A stretch of DNA of 5,392 bases from CAYFTL01 sp964346145. Lineage in GTDB: Bacteria > Bacillota > Clostridia > Christensenellales > Aristaeellaceae. The stretch is taken from NCBI GenBank assembly GCA_964346145.1, contig CAYFTL010000067.1, forward strand, positions 1 to 5,392, written 5' to 3'. The translations under genes and the position numbers were made by a program. Positions 1-5,392 of the stretch are shown here, one piece after another (the stretch's first letter is position 1; each line of letters begins with the position of its first letter). The notes under the pieces were generated by a model. That model was not told the origin of the DNA and made no database searches. It saw nothing but the letters and a program-made list of their open reading frames with translations.

Positions 1-856
1 CGCCGTATTCCTCAGGTCCGTCGGAGAACACGTGGCCCAAGTGGGCATCGCCTAAAGCGCTTCGCACCTCAATCCTGTGCATCCCGTGGCTAAAATCTTC
101 CACTTCATGTATCAACGCGTTATTGATCGGCTTTGAAAAGGCCGGCCATCCACATCCGGAATCAAACTTGTCGCTGGACACAAACAGCGGCTCGCCCGTA
201 GTAATGTCCACATAAATCCCGCGCTTAAAGTTGTCGTTGTACTCGTTTACAAAGGGTGGTTCGGTGGCCGCATTTGGGGTCACTTCAAACTGCATCGGTG
301 TCAACCTTTTCATAAGCTCTTGCTGGGAAGGCACGGGGAAGGCAAGCTTCGTACGGTTGGCGCTAGCCGCGCGCTCAAAAGCTTTTGGAGAAATATGGCA
401 ATAGCCCTGCGGCGTTTTGTCCAAATATTTTTGATGATACGCTTCGGCCTCATAAAAGTTTTCAAGGGGCTTTAGTTCGACCACCACCGGCAGCTCATAC
501 CGCCGCTGCAGCCCATCTAGTCCGCTTCTCAACACACCCTCATCGGCTGGATCTGTATAATAAATTCCGGTCCGATACTGGGTGCCTATATCAAACCCTT
601 GACGGTTTAAAACCGTCGGATCAATCACCTCAAAAAACAACTCGGTCAGCCATTCAAGGCTTATCTGTTCGGACTCATATTCCACCTTCACTGCCTCCGC
701 ATAGCCCGTGCGCCCTGTACACACTTCTTCATAGCTGGGGTTTTCCGTCTTTCCGTTGGCATACCCCACTTGGGTGCTCACCACTCCGTAAATCAGGTCA
801 AAGTATTTTTGAACGCCCCAAAAACACCCTCCCGCATAAACGATTTCTTTCTTCAT
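1..856 (-). CDS. msrAB: Peptide methionine sulfoxide reductase MsrA-MsrB fusion (3' end beyond window)
   Basis: This bifunctional repair enzyme reduces methionine-S-sulfoxide (MsrA) and methionine-R-sulfoxide (MsrB) in oxidised proteins, usually with thioredoxin as reductant. The 285 codons visible show an N-terminal MsrA domain (about residues 3-155): GCFWG with the expected catalytic Cys11, GTQYRTGIYY at 91-100, and HQKYLDKTPQGYCHI at 141-155 with Cys153 a likely resolving cysteine. After a linker, an MsrB domain begins near residue 183: GIYVDITTGEPLF at 213-225, SGCGWPAF at 233-240 (Cys235, expected resolving cysteine), and a stretch ending HLGHVFSDGP at 272-281. The zinc-binding CxxC pairs found in many MsrB proteins are absent here, as in other zinc-free forms. 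The RYCxN catalytic cysteine of MsrB should lie a few residues past the window edge. The ATG at 854-856 is preceded by AGGAGGG (864-870) at 7 nt. There is no signal peptide, so it is probably cytoplasmic. A terminator separates it from the upstream EEP gene, so it probably has its own promoter in 871-923, where I see no convincing box pair. Confidence 0.96.
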   Translation of the reverse strand, partial: MKKEIVYAGGCFWGVQKYFDLIYGVVSTQVGYANGKTENPSYEEVCTGRTGYAEAVKVEYESEQISLEWLTELFFEVIDPTVLNRQGFDIGTQYRTGIYYTDPADEGVLRSGLDGLQRRYELPVVVELKPLENFYEAEAYHQKYLDKTPQGYCHISPKAFERAASANRTKLAFPVPSQQELMKRLTPMQFEVTPNAATEPPFVNEYNDNFKRGIYVDITTGEPLFVSSDKFDSGCGWPAFSKPINNALIHEVEDFSHGMHRIEVRSALGDAHLGHVFSDGPEEYG

Positions 857-863
857 ATCAAAA

Positions 864-870
864 CCCTCCT
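864..870 (-). promoter_or_regulatory. Ribosome binding site of msrAB
   Basis: The minus strand reads AGGAGGG, then 7 nt, then the ATG at 854-856. This near-perfect Shine-Dalgarno sequence fixes the start immediately before the MsrA GCFWG motif. Confidence 0.85.
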
Positions 871-923
871 GCCGGTTGGAAATTCGTTTTCCCCGTCACT
901 TATTTTTAACCGTTGTCTTTATA

Positions 924-962
924 AAACAAACGCTGTCCGCGCAAATCCGACAGCGTTTGTTT
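924..962 (-). terminator. Intrinsic terminator downstream of the EEP gene
   Basis: The arms at 924-937 and 949-962 are perfectly complementary (14 bp, core AAACGCTGTC / GACAGCGTTT) around an 11-nt loop. Read on the minus strand, the hairpin starts about 20 nt after the stop of the EEP gene, and its 3' arm ends in TTTGTTTT. It therefore separates EEP transcription from msrAB, which lies further along the same strand. The U-tract is interrupted by a G and the stem carries much of the A/T stretch, but arm length and position make a terminator the best reading. The other strand also gives a T-rich 3' arm, so some bidirectional activity is possible, although no plus-strand gene ends here. Confidence 0.82.
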
Positions 963-981
963 CTAATATTAATCTTAAACT

Positions 982-2097
982 TCAAGGCATCAACTCAAAA
1001 TTCAGCAGCACCGGATTGTGGTCGCTGTAGCCAAACCCAGCGTTCACATTTTGCGCTTGCGCTCGCACATTGTCCGATACCATAAAGCCGTCTATCGTCA
1101 CCTCATAATTAACACCCTTCACATAGGGAATATCGGATGCACGGCAGGTAAAAACCTCCTCCGCGTTCAGCGCCTTAACTATAGAAAAGTGATCGGCCAA
1201 ATTGTCTTCGCTCAGCTCAAAAACCCAATCGGGCCTCTGCTGTTCCCCTAAATGGATATCCACTTGCCCTTCGCCCAGCGCATGGTTAAAGTCGCCCCCC
1301 ACAATCACATAGTTTCCCTTCTTATACTCTTCTGCCATCACAGCGTTCAACATTTCAAGCTGCTGCTGGCGCACCTTGCCGCCTTCGTCGTAAGCCGACA
1401 TGTGCAAATTGATCAGCACCAACTCGCGCCCGTTTTCCACCTGCAACTGGTGTACCATAAAACAGCGATCCAGATCAAAAAACTTGTCTAGGAAATTGGT
1501 CGATACCGGAAAACTTCGGCGCACGCTTTCGGCTATCGGGTAACGACTCAATGTGAGTATCCCCGAATTCACGCTGCCATGGGGTTCGTGCAGCGGATAC
1601 AGCAAGTACGCCGAATGAAAGTTGGAGGCAAAGACGCTCGAATGTTCTTCAAAAGCTTTCTTGATCGCTTCCGCCTGATTGTAGTGGTAGCTGCGCGTGG
1701 AATCGGTGTCCACTTCCTGCAAAAACACAAAGTCAGGATTGCCCTGTAGCCCTATCTCGGAAATGGCGCCCAATGTGTTTGCTTCCACCGACGCACAGCT
1801 TATGCCCCGCCCCCTTTGCCCCGACACCGGCGTTCCATCCTCCATCCTTCCGCTATCCATAAAGAAGGAAAACTCGGGGCTGTACGCTCCAAAACCGATG
1901 TTGTAGGTCAGCGCCGTGTACGCCTGATTGGCCTTGAGCCCTTCCGTGTCTTCGCTCTCCCCTTCTGCCGCCAACGCCCAGCGGTCAGGAATTCGACTGT
2001 ACTGCAATTGCATATACAGCACATAAATCCCCACCAGCCCCACAAGTATGATCACAATCAACAGCAGCCATTTCAATCCTCGCCGCACCAATCCCAT
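982..2097 (-). CDS. Membrane-anchored endonuclease/exonuclease/phosphatase (EEP) family protein
   Basis: This 371-aa protein has an EEP (DNase I-like) metal-dependent phosphoesterase fold. Residues 5-9 are basic (RRGLK) and are followed by a hydrophobic segment at about 10-29 (LLLIVIILVGLVGIYVLY), fitting a signal anchor or uncleaved signal with the catalytic domain outside the membrane. Core motifs appear in family order: TYNIGFG at 64-70 (Asn66), LQEVD at 126-130 (Glu128, metal ligand), SGILTLSRYP at 178-187, INLHMS at 229-234 (His232), GGDFNH at 267-272 (Asp269, Asn271), IDGFMVSD at 335-342 (Asp336) and YSDHNPV at 357-363 (Asp359, catalytic-type His360). All key residues of an active enzyme are therefore present. 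The family covers nucleases, sphingomyelinases and inositol-phosphate or other phosphodiesterases, and the sequence does not settle which. The ATG at 2095-2097 has a G-rich Shine-Dalgarno (GGGGGTG) about 6 nt upstream. The gene is divergent from the M28 peptidase gene, has its own promoter, and ends before a strong hairpin, so it is probably monocistronic. Confidence 0.9.
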   Translation of the reverse strand: MGLVRRGLKWLLLIVIILVGLVGIYVLYMQLQYSRIPDRWALAAEGESEDTEGLKANQAYTALTYNIGFGAYSPEFSFFMDSGRMEDGTPVSGQRGRGISCASVEANTLGAISEIGLQGNPDFVFLQEVDTDSTRSYHYNQAEAIKKAFEEHSSVFASNFHSAYLLYPLHEPHGSVNSGILTLSRYPIAESVRRSFPVSTNFLDKFFDLDRCFMVHQLQVENGRELVLINLHMSAYDEGGKVRQQQLEMLNAVMAEEYKKGNYVIVGGDFNHALGEGQVDIHLGEQQRPDWVFELSEDNLADHFSIVKALNAEEVFTCRASDIPYVKGVNYEVTIDGFMVSDNVRAQAQNVNAGFGYSDHNPVLLNFELMP

Positions 2098-2130
2098 AAG
2101 TGCACCCCCAGCTCAATTCCTGTTGACTTC

Positions 2131-2159
2131 ATCTTATCACAAAAAAAATCGCCAAACAA
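2131..2159 (-). promoter_or_regulatory. Sigma-A-type promoter for the EEP gene
   Basis: On the minus strand the -35 box is TTGTTT (2154-2159) and the -10 box TAAGAT (2131-2136), with a 17-nt spacer. The -10 is preceded by TGA, giving an extended -10 (TGnTAAGAT), and the spacer holds an 8-nt T run. Transcription would start near 2124, giving a leader of roughly 27 nt before the ATG. The evidence is consensus match and position only. Confidence 0.6.
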
Positions 2160-2170
2160 CAACGGAACAT

Positions 2171-2199
2171 TTGCAATCAAATACCGAATTGCCTATACT
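2171..2199 (+). promoter_or_regulatory. Sigma-A-type promoter for the M28 peptidase gene
   Basis: The -35 box TTGCAA (2171-2176) and the -10 box TATACT (2194-2199) are separated by exactly 17 nt. The predicted start near 2206 gives a leader of about 47 nt to the GTG. It stands back to back with the EEP promoter, with about 11 bp between the two -35 boxes, so one bound regulator could affect both. I see no clear operator. Confidence 0.68.
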
Positions 2200-2239
2200 A
2201 CTATTGTCTATCGTTTGAGGGCAATTTCAGCAAGGTTTT

Positions 2240-2246
2240 AGGAGGT
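2240..2246 (+). promoter_or_regulatory. Ribosome binding site deciding a GTG start
   Basis: AGGAGGT lies 6 nt before the GTG at 2253-2255. This full-strength Shine-Dalgarno supports GTG as the start; the next in-frame ATG (2268-2270) is spaced too far from it. Confidence 0.85.
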
Positions 2247-2252
2247 AGCAAC

Positions 2253-3515
2253 GTGGAAGCACAACGCATGTATGATCTGGTGGAAAAACTTAGCTTTGTA
2301 CGCGTATCGGGTACCGATGAAGAGTGCAAAGCTGCAGAAATCCTGATGGATGAACTAAAGGCCATCGGAGCCAACCCGGTGTTGGAATCCTTTGATGTGG
2401 AAGATGGAAATGTATCTCACTGCGAACTGAGGGTCATAGAGCCTTACGAGAAAAGCTATCCGGTTTCCGGCTTTAAGCGCGCTAAAAACACTGCCGAGGG
2501 CGGTCAGACTTTTGACTTCCTCTATGTGGAAGATGCGCTCCCGGTAAACCTGGTTAACGCAAAAGGCAAATTTGTACTGATCAACGAACGCTTAAACTAT
2601 GATAAATACAAAAAGCTGGCTGAAGCCGGCGTCGCCGGAGTGCTTACCTACAGCGGCTTGTATTATGATGAAGAAGACAAAACCGACCTGGACGAAATGA
2701 AAGTGCGCCCCCAGTGGTCGGAGGCGTTCGGCTTTTTAACCGCAGTCAACACCCGCGCCTATTATGCTCAGGAAATGCTTCAAAAGGGCGCTACCAAGGT
2801 TTGTGTAAACCTGCAGGGCCAACTCACCAATCGCACATCCCACAATGTCATTGTAGAGATCAAAGGCACCGAGTTTGACGACCAGCCCATCGCTTTCGGC
2901 GGCCACTACGATTCGGTTCCCTTCTCCAGCGGCGCTTATGATAACGCTGCCGGCAGCGCCATCTTGGTGGAACTGGTACGCTATTTTCTGGCAAATCCGC
3001 CCAAGCGCACGCTGCGCTTTGTGTGGTACGGCTCGGAAGAGCAAGGGCTCTTGGGCAGCAAATACGACGTGCAAGCCCACCCTGATTTTGTTAAGGATTG
3101 CAAGCTCATGTTCAATGTGGACCTGGCCGGCACTTTAATGGGCAGCAATTTTGTCATTGTAACCGGCGAAGAAAGCGGTCGGCAGTATATCGACTCCACC
3201 CTCAAGCAAGCCGGTTTTGCCGCCAAGGTGACCAAAGATATTTATTCCAGCGATTGCATGCCCTTTGCAAACTTGGGTGTGCCCTGCATCAACATGGGCC
3301 GCTTCGGCACCGGCGGGCAGCACTATGGTCATAACCGTTTTGACGTAATGGAGTTTATCAGCGCAAGTTCCCTTAAAAACACGGGCGAAATGTGCAAGCT
3401 GATCGCAGAGAAAATCGTCAATGCGGCAGTGCTCCCCATCGACCGCAAACTGCCCGAGGACATCGTCGACAAAGTAAAAGACTACCTCAAAATCAAATCC
3501 GATAAAGAGCAATAA
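2253..3515 (+). CDS. M28 family zinc metallopeptidase with PA-like domain
   Basis: This 420-aa enzyme is a probable di-zinc aminopeptidase of family M28, removing N-terminal residues from peptides. No signal peptide or membrane segment is visible, so it is probably cytoplasmic. Residues 1-60 form the start of the peptidase fold. Residues about 87-195 look like an inserted protease-associated (PA) domain (LVNAKGKFVLI, then AGVAGVLTYSG). The catalytic half follows, with the M28 metal ligands in order: His218 in GGHYDSV, Asp230 in GAYDNAAGSA, general base Glu262 and ligand Glu263 in GSEEQGLLGS, Asp290 in FNVDLAG, and a late histidine in HYGHNRFD, probably His360 since it precedes the conserved xxxD. 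The set looks complete and catalytically competent. Substrate specificity cannot be read from the sequence. Translation starts at GTG with an ideal ribosome binding site, under a good upstream promoter. The gene ends at TAA just before a strong hairpin, so it is probably a single-gene unit. Confidence 0.93.
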   Translation: MEAQRMYDLVEKLSFVRVSGTDEECKAAEILMDELKAIGANPVLESFDVEDGNVSHCELRVIEPYEKSYPVSGFKRAKNTAEGGQTFDFLYVEDALPVNLVNAKGKFVLINERLNYDKYKKLAEAGVAGVLTYSGLYYDEEDKTDLDEMKVRPQWSEAFGFLTAVNTRAYYAQEMLQKGATKVCVNLQGQLTNRTSHNVIVEIKGTEFDDQPIAFGGHYDSVPFSSGAYDNAAGSAILVELVRYFLANPPKRTLRFVWYGSEEQGLLGSKYDVQAHPDFVKDCKLMFNVDLAGTLMGSNFVIVTGEESGRQYIDSTLKQAGFAAKVTKDIYSSDCMPFANLGVPCINMGRFGTGGQHYGHNRFDVMEFISASSLKNTGEMCKLIAEKIVNAAVLPIDRKLPEDIVDKVKDYLKIKSDKEQ

Positions 3516-3526
3516 ATGCAAAAAAA

Positions 3527-3565
3527 TCTGCCGTGGTTTGCTATTAAACCGTGGCAGACTTTTTT
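3527..3565 (+). terminator. Intrinsic terminator of the M28 gene, probably shared with the converging SGNH gene
   Basis: The arms at 3527-3539 and 3546-3558 form a 13-bp RNA stem with a 6-nt loop (GCTATT), followed by a six-T run at 3560-3565. It begins 12 nt after the M28 stop. In the plus-strand transcript the two non-Watson-Crick positions are G-U wobbles, so the stem is continuous. In the minus-strand transcript the same positions become A-C mismatches, but that transcript gains a run of seven U (from the A run at 3520-3526). It can therefore serve the minus-strand SGNH hydrolase gene ending at 3583, probably with a less stable stem. Confidence 0.9.
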
Positions 3566-3582
3566 CTTAAACATAAATTTTG

Positions 3583-4239
3583 TTACGCCCGGCTCCAATC
3601 AAATCCCAAGGCATTTAACAATCCCCGCGCAATCGTTATATGCCCGGCGCTGTTGGGGTGCACCCGATCCCAGGCAATGTTGGCCGAATGCATGTGCGTC
3701 AAAAGGTCGTTGAACAGTTGCTGGGTATCTACCAACAGCGTCCCGTATTTTTGGGCGATTTTCTTCACCGCATCGCCGTACCGGTCCATTGTACCACGCA
3801 TGGCATCCTCGCTTAAAGGCTCCATGTAATACGGTGTCATCAGCACAATCCCCTTTACCTCAGGCAGAGTGCGCGCAACCAATTCATCCAGCGTTCGGGT
3901 ATATTCGTCCAGCGGCACATGCAGCGCAGGATTTCGCGGCTGGTCGTATTGGCGCCAAACGTCGTTTACCCCGATAAGAATGCTCACCCAGTCGGGAGTC
4001 AAATCAAATACGTCGGTCTGCCACCGCTCTTTCAAATCCCGCACCGTGTTTCCACTTATCCCCATGTTGATGCAACGCACACCCAGCTCCGGATAGATCG
4101 ATGTGAGCAGCGCATCTACCAGCATCGGGTATCCATTGCCCATCGCGCCGCCCAAGCCTTCCCCTACGGGTCGCGCTCGATCCACATCGGTAATGGAATC
4201 TCCAATCATCAGTAGCGTATCGGCCTTGTTTAACAACAC
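3583..4239 (-). CDS. SGNH/GDSL-family hydrolase (esterase/lipase-like)
   Basis: With the GTG start at 4237-4239 this is a 218-aa single-domain SGNH hydrolase, likely acting on an ester or acetyl group; the substrate is unknown. Family blocks are all present: block I IGDSITD with nucleophile Ser15, block II MGISGNT with oxyanion Gly63, block III IGVNDVW with Asn92, and block V DRVHP with Asp191 and His194 completing the triad. The order and spacing resemble the TesA/acetylxylan-esterase-like branch. No signal peptide is seen, so it is probably cytoplasmic. An open frame continues up to an ATG at 4275, but GGGAGGG (4247-4253) lies inside that extension, 7 nt before the GTG. The extra residues would include the Shine-Dalgarno as codons, so I prefer the GTG. 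The gene converges on the M28 gene and shares its terminator. It follows the YcaQ-like gene on the same strand after about 120 nt, with its own possible promoter. Confidence 0.93.
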   Translation of the reverse strand: MLLNKADTLLMIGDSITDVDRARPVGEGLGGAMGNGYPMLVDALLTSIYPELGVRCINMGISGNTVRDLKERWQTDVFDLTPDWVSILIGVNDVWRQYDQPRNPALHVPLDEYTRTLDELVARTLPEVKGIVLMTPYYMEPLSEDAMRGTMDRYGDAVKKIAQKYGTLLVDTQQLFNDLLTHMHSANIAWDRVHPNSAGHITIARGLLNALGFDWSRA

Positions 4240-4246
4240 AATAAAT

Positions 4247-4253
4247 CCCTCCC
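4247..4253 (-). promoter_or_regulatory. Ribosome binding site placing the SGNH hydrolase start at GTG
   Basis: The minus strand reads GGGAGGG, then 7 nt, then the GTG at 4237-4239. No comparable site precedes the upstream in-frame ATG codons at 4275 and 4260. Confidence 0.8.
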
Positions 4254-4277
4254 AAATCATATAACATTGCTTCAATC

Positions 4278-4306
4278 AGCTTAAACCAAATGTTTATGGC
4301 GGTCAA
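4278..4306 (-). promoter_or_regulatory. Possible promoter for the SGNH hydrolase gene
   Basis: On the minus strand TTGACC (4301-4306) and TAAGCT (4278-4283) are separated by 17 nt. The -35 is close to consensus and the -10 is moderate. A start near 4271 would leave a leader of about 30 nt before the GTG. This would let the gene be expressed independently of the YcaQ-like gene. Confidence 0.45.
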
Positions 4307-4327
4307 GACCATATTGTTGCCCAAATC

Positions 4328-4355
4328 TTAGAACACAGCGCCTGTAATTTTCTAA
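4328..4355 (-). terminator. Weak hairpin after the YcaQ-like gene
   Basis: Outer arms of 6 bp (4328-4333 / 4350-4355) and inner arms of 4 bp (4335-4338 / 4342-4345) form an imperfect hairpin starting 5 nt after the stop codon. Only a short T stretch follows on the minus strand, so termination would be weak at best, and read-through into the SGNH hydrolase gene is possible. Confidence 0.25.
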
Positions 4356-4360
4356 TGGCT

Positions 4361-5350
4361 TCACATGCCGCATTCCATGTCCACCGTTTCGCATTCGTTG
4401 AATTTAGCAAAGCGTTTCAGGCAATTTTCAACGGCCGACAACAGCGTTTTGCTGCCTTTGGTTCCGCCCTCGTACCATATGTTTTTAACGAGGAGTCTCT
4501 TTGTTTTGCGATCGTTGATTGCCTCCACTCTGCCGATAAAGCCATCGCCATAGAGCATCGGCAGTACATATGCACCGTACTTGCGCTGCTTGTCCGGCGT
4601 ATATATTTCCCACCGGTATTCAAACCCAAATATTGCCTTTATCAGGTTCTTGTCCCAGAGAAGGGGATCGAGCGGCGCTATCAGCTCGCAGCGCTTTTGT
4701 GGGCGCGGGCTCGCCAATACCTGTTCCAGCACCGGCATATCTTCGCTCAATACATAGAACGGATACCTTAAATCCTCAATCCTTAACTCAAATATCTCGC
4801 CCTCTTTTTCCAAACATTGAAATGCGCGATTGCGATCGTCGGCCGTCAAATTCCATACGTTGATCCAAAATCCAGACGGACGGTTCCAAATCAACCCTAT
4901 CGAACCTATCCTGCGCAGCATGCGCCACTTCTGGTGCTCAAAATCCTCCGGAAACGGTTCCGGCGCGCTCAATATTTCGGAAGGAATGTGCCGCTTCGCC
5001 AGGTCATAATACTTGCGCGTCCCTTTTTTGTGATGGATCACAAGCTCGCCCGTCGAATAGAGTTGTTCCAGCACCGAACGGGCAGCGTTCGACTCGCCGC
5101 CCCATTCGCCGCTCCAATGAATGTGCGAATGCCAACGCATTTTGCCGGGCAGCGGCAACTCGCTGGAGCTCACGGCACCATTGGTTTCGATAAAATCCTT
5201 TGCCTGCTCTTCTAACTCCGACAATCCCTCAAATTTCTCGCCGCCCGCGCGGGCCACCTTGCGGTAACGCTCAAAGTGCGGCCAATATTCTGTCGGAATA
5301 ATGGAAAGCTGTTTGTCGGGATAATCAAATAACTCCCTATGCCTCTGCAC
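4361..5350 (-). CDS. YcaQ/AlkX-like winged-helix DNA glycosylase family protein, N-terminally incomplete
   Basis: The readable frame encodes up to 329 aa of a winged-helix protein of the YcaQ/AlkX (DUF1006, HTH_42) family. E. coli YcaQ unhooks DNA interstrand crosslinks. Family landmarks in order are FDYPDKQLSIIP (8-19, matching the YcaQ region that precedes the conserved ACFMP), ARSVLEQLYSTGELVIHH (90-107, recognition-type winged helix), KYYDLAKRHIP (113-123), LIAPLDPLLWDK (223-234), EIYTPDKQRKYGAYVLPMLYGD (248-269) and GRVEA (274-278), with a C-terminal segment to 329. Family members are about 400 aa. Here the first 75 or so residues are missing, including where the catalytic Q-hydrophobic-Q/D motif sits. 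Reading upstream in frame meets a TGA at 5366-5368. The GTG at 5348-5350 is the first listed start but has no convincing Shine-Dalgarno, and the first in-frame ATG is at residue 71. The gene is therefore probably frameshifted, a pseudogene, or affected by a sequence error. If translated as is, it would lack glycosylase activity. Confidence 0.85.
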   Translation of the reverse strand: MQRHRELFDYPDKQLSIIPTEYWPHFERYRKVARAGGEKFEGLSELEEQAKDFIETNGAVSSSELPLPGKMRWHSHIHWSGEWGGESNAARSVLEQLYSTGELVIHHKKGTRKYYDLAKRHIPSEILSAPEPFPEDFEHQKWRMLRRIGSIGLIWNRPSGFWINVWNLTADDRNRAFQCLEKEGEIFELRIEDLRYPFYVLSEDMPVLEQVLASPRPQKRCELIAPLDPLLWDKNLIKAIFGFEYRWEIYTPDKQRKYGAYVLPMLYGDGFIGRVEAINDRKTKRLLVKNIWYEGGTKGSKTLLSAVENCLKRFAKFNECETVDMECGM

Positions 5351-5392
5351 GCAATTTGGGGCTCTTCACCGATTTTAAAGCACGCGGCTTGA
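5340..5392 (-). other. Possible out-of-frame 5' continuation of the YcaQ-like gene
   Basis: In a different minus-strand frame this stretch reads without a stop as KPRALKSVKSPKLRAEA and then meets TAG at 5337-5339. A one-base shift at that point would give LRAEARELFDYPDK, which keeps the spacing expected upstream of the FDYPDK motif. The same stretch in the main frame carries the TGA at 5366-5368. The segment is short and the match to the family is from memory, so this is only suggestive. The alternative is the C-terminus of an unrelated upstream gene. Confidence 0.35.

Noticed and set aside
385..909. 174-codon open frame on the plus strand opposite msrAB
   Set aside because: It is antisense to a clearly conserved MsrA domain, has low-complexity Pro/His/Ser-rich composition and no family motif. 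It is a shadow frame.
2173..2192. GCAAT/ATTGC inverted repeat inside the M28 promoter spacer, considered as an operator
   Set aside because: The arms are only 5 bp with a 10-nt gap, which is within chance expectation for an AT-rich intergenic region.
1816..2241. 141-codon plus-strand frame opposite the EEP N-terminus and running through the promoter region
   Set aside because: It overlaps the conserved EEP gene and both promoters, has a His/Gln/Pro-rich composition typical of antisense frames, and lacks a ribosome binding site.
3135..3521. 128-codon minus-strand frame opposite the M28 C-terminus
   Set aside because: It is the reverse of conserved metal-ligand coding sequence, has no motif of its own, and lacks a supporting start signal.
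4254..4259. TATGAT on the minus strand as an alternative -10 box for the SGNH gene
   Set aside because: Transcription would start at or within the Shine-Dalgarno GGGAGGG, leaving no usable leader; the box pair at 4278-4306 fits better.
4355..4771. 138-codon plus-strand frame opposite the YcaQ-like gene
   Set aside because: The opposite strand carries the conserved family blocks, so this is a shadow frame. The one at 4817-5215 is rejected for the same reason.
1..5392. Search for a defence system, mobile element, CRISPR array, riboswitch or biosynthetic cluster
   Set aside because: All coding space is taken by five common housekeeping or metabolic families, intergenic gaps are under about 155 bp, and no direct repeats, integrase, transposase or structured leader is visible.

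Overview
This is ordinary bacterial chromosome with five protein-coding genes, close spacing and compact intergenic regions. Strong AGGAGG-type ribosome binding sites, two GTG starts, roughly balanced base composition and the protein flavour (an MsrA-MsrB fusion, a Clostridia-style anchored EEP protein, a Firmicutes-type YcaQ-like protein) suggest a Bacillota/Clostridia-type organism. That placement is inference. I see no rRNA, tRNA, CRISPR, insertion sequence, phage or plasmid feature.

Layout: (1) 1-856, minus strand: fused peptide methionine sulfoxide reductase MsrA-MsrB, cut by the left window edge just before the MsrB catalytic cysteine. (2) 924-962: a 14-bp perfect inverted repeat acting as a terminator between genes 1 and 2. 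(3) 982-2097, minus: a membrane-anchored endonuclease/exonuclease/phosphatase (EEP) fold protein. (4) 2098-2252: a divergent promoter region with one good sigma-A-like promoter in each direction. (5) 2253-3515, plus: an M28 zinc aminopeptidase-type enzyme with a PA-like insert and a GTG start. (6) 3527-3565: a hairpin terminator shared by the converging genes. (7) 3583-4239, minus: an SGNH/GDSL hydrolase whose ribosome binding site points to an internal GTG start. (8) 4361-5350, minus: a YcaQ/AlkX-like winged-helix protein whose N-terminal region, including the part expected to hold the glycosylase catalytic motif, cannot be read in frame. An in-frame stop lies at 5366-5368, and a second frame looks like a possible continuation.

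The genes do not form an obvious pathway. They look like independent transcription units: oxidative protein repair, an extracytoplasmic hydrolase, peptide turnover, ester hydrolysis and DNA repair. Terminators or separate promoters lie between most neighbours. I found no previously undescribed multi-gene system. The point most worth checking is the broken or misread 5' end of the YcaQ-like gene.
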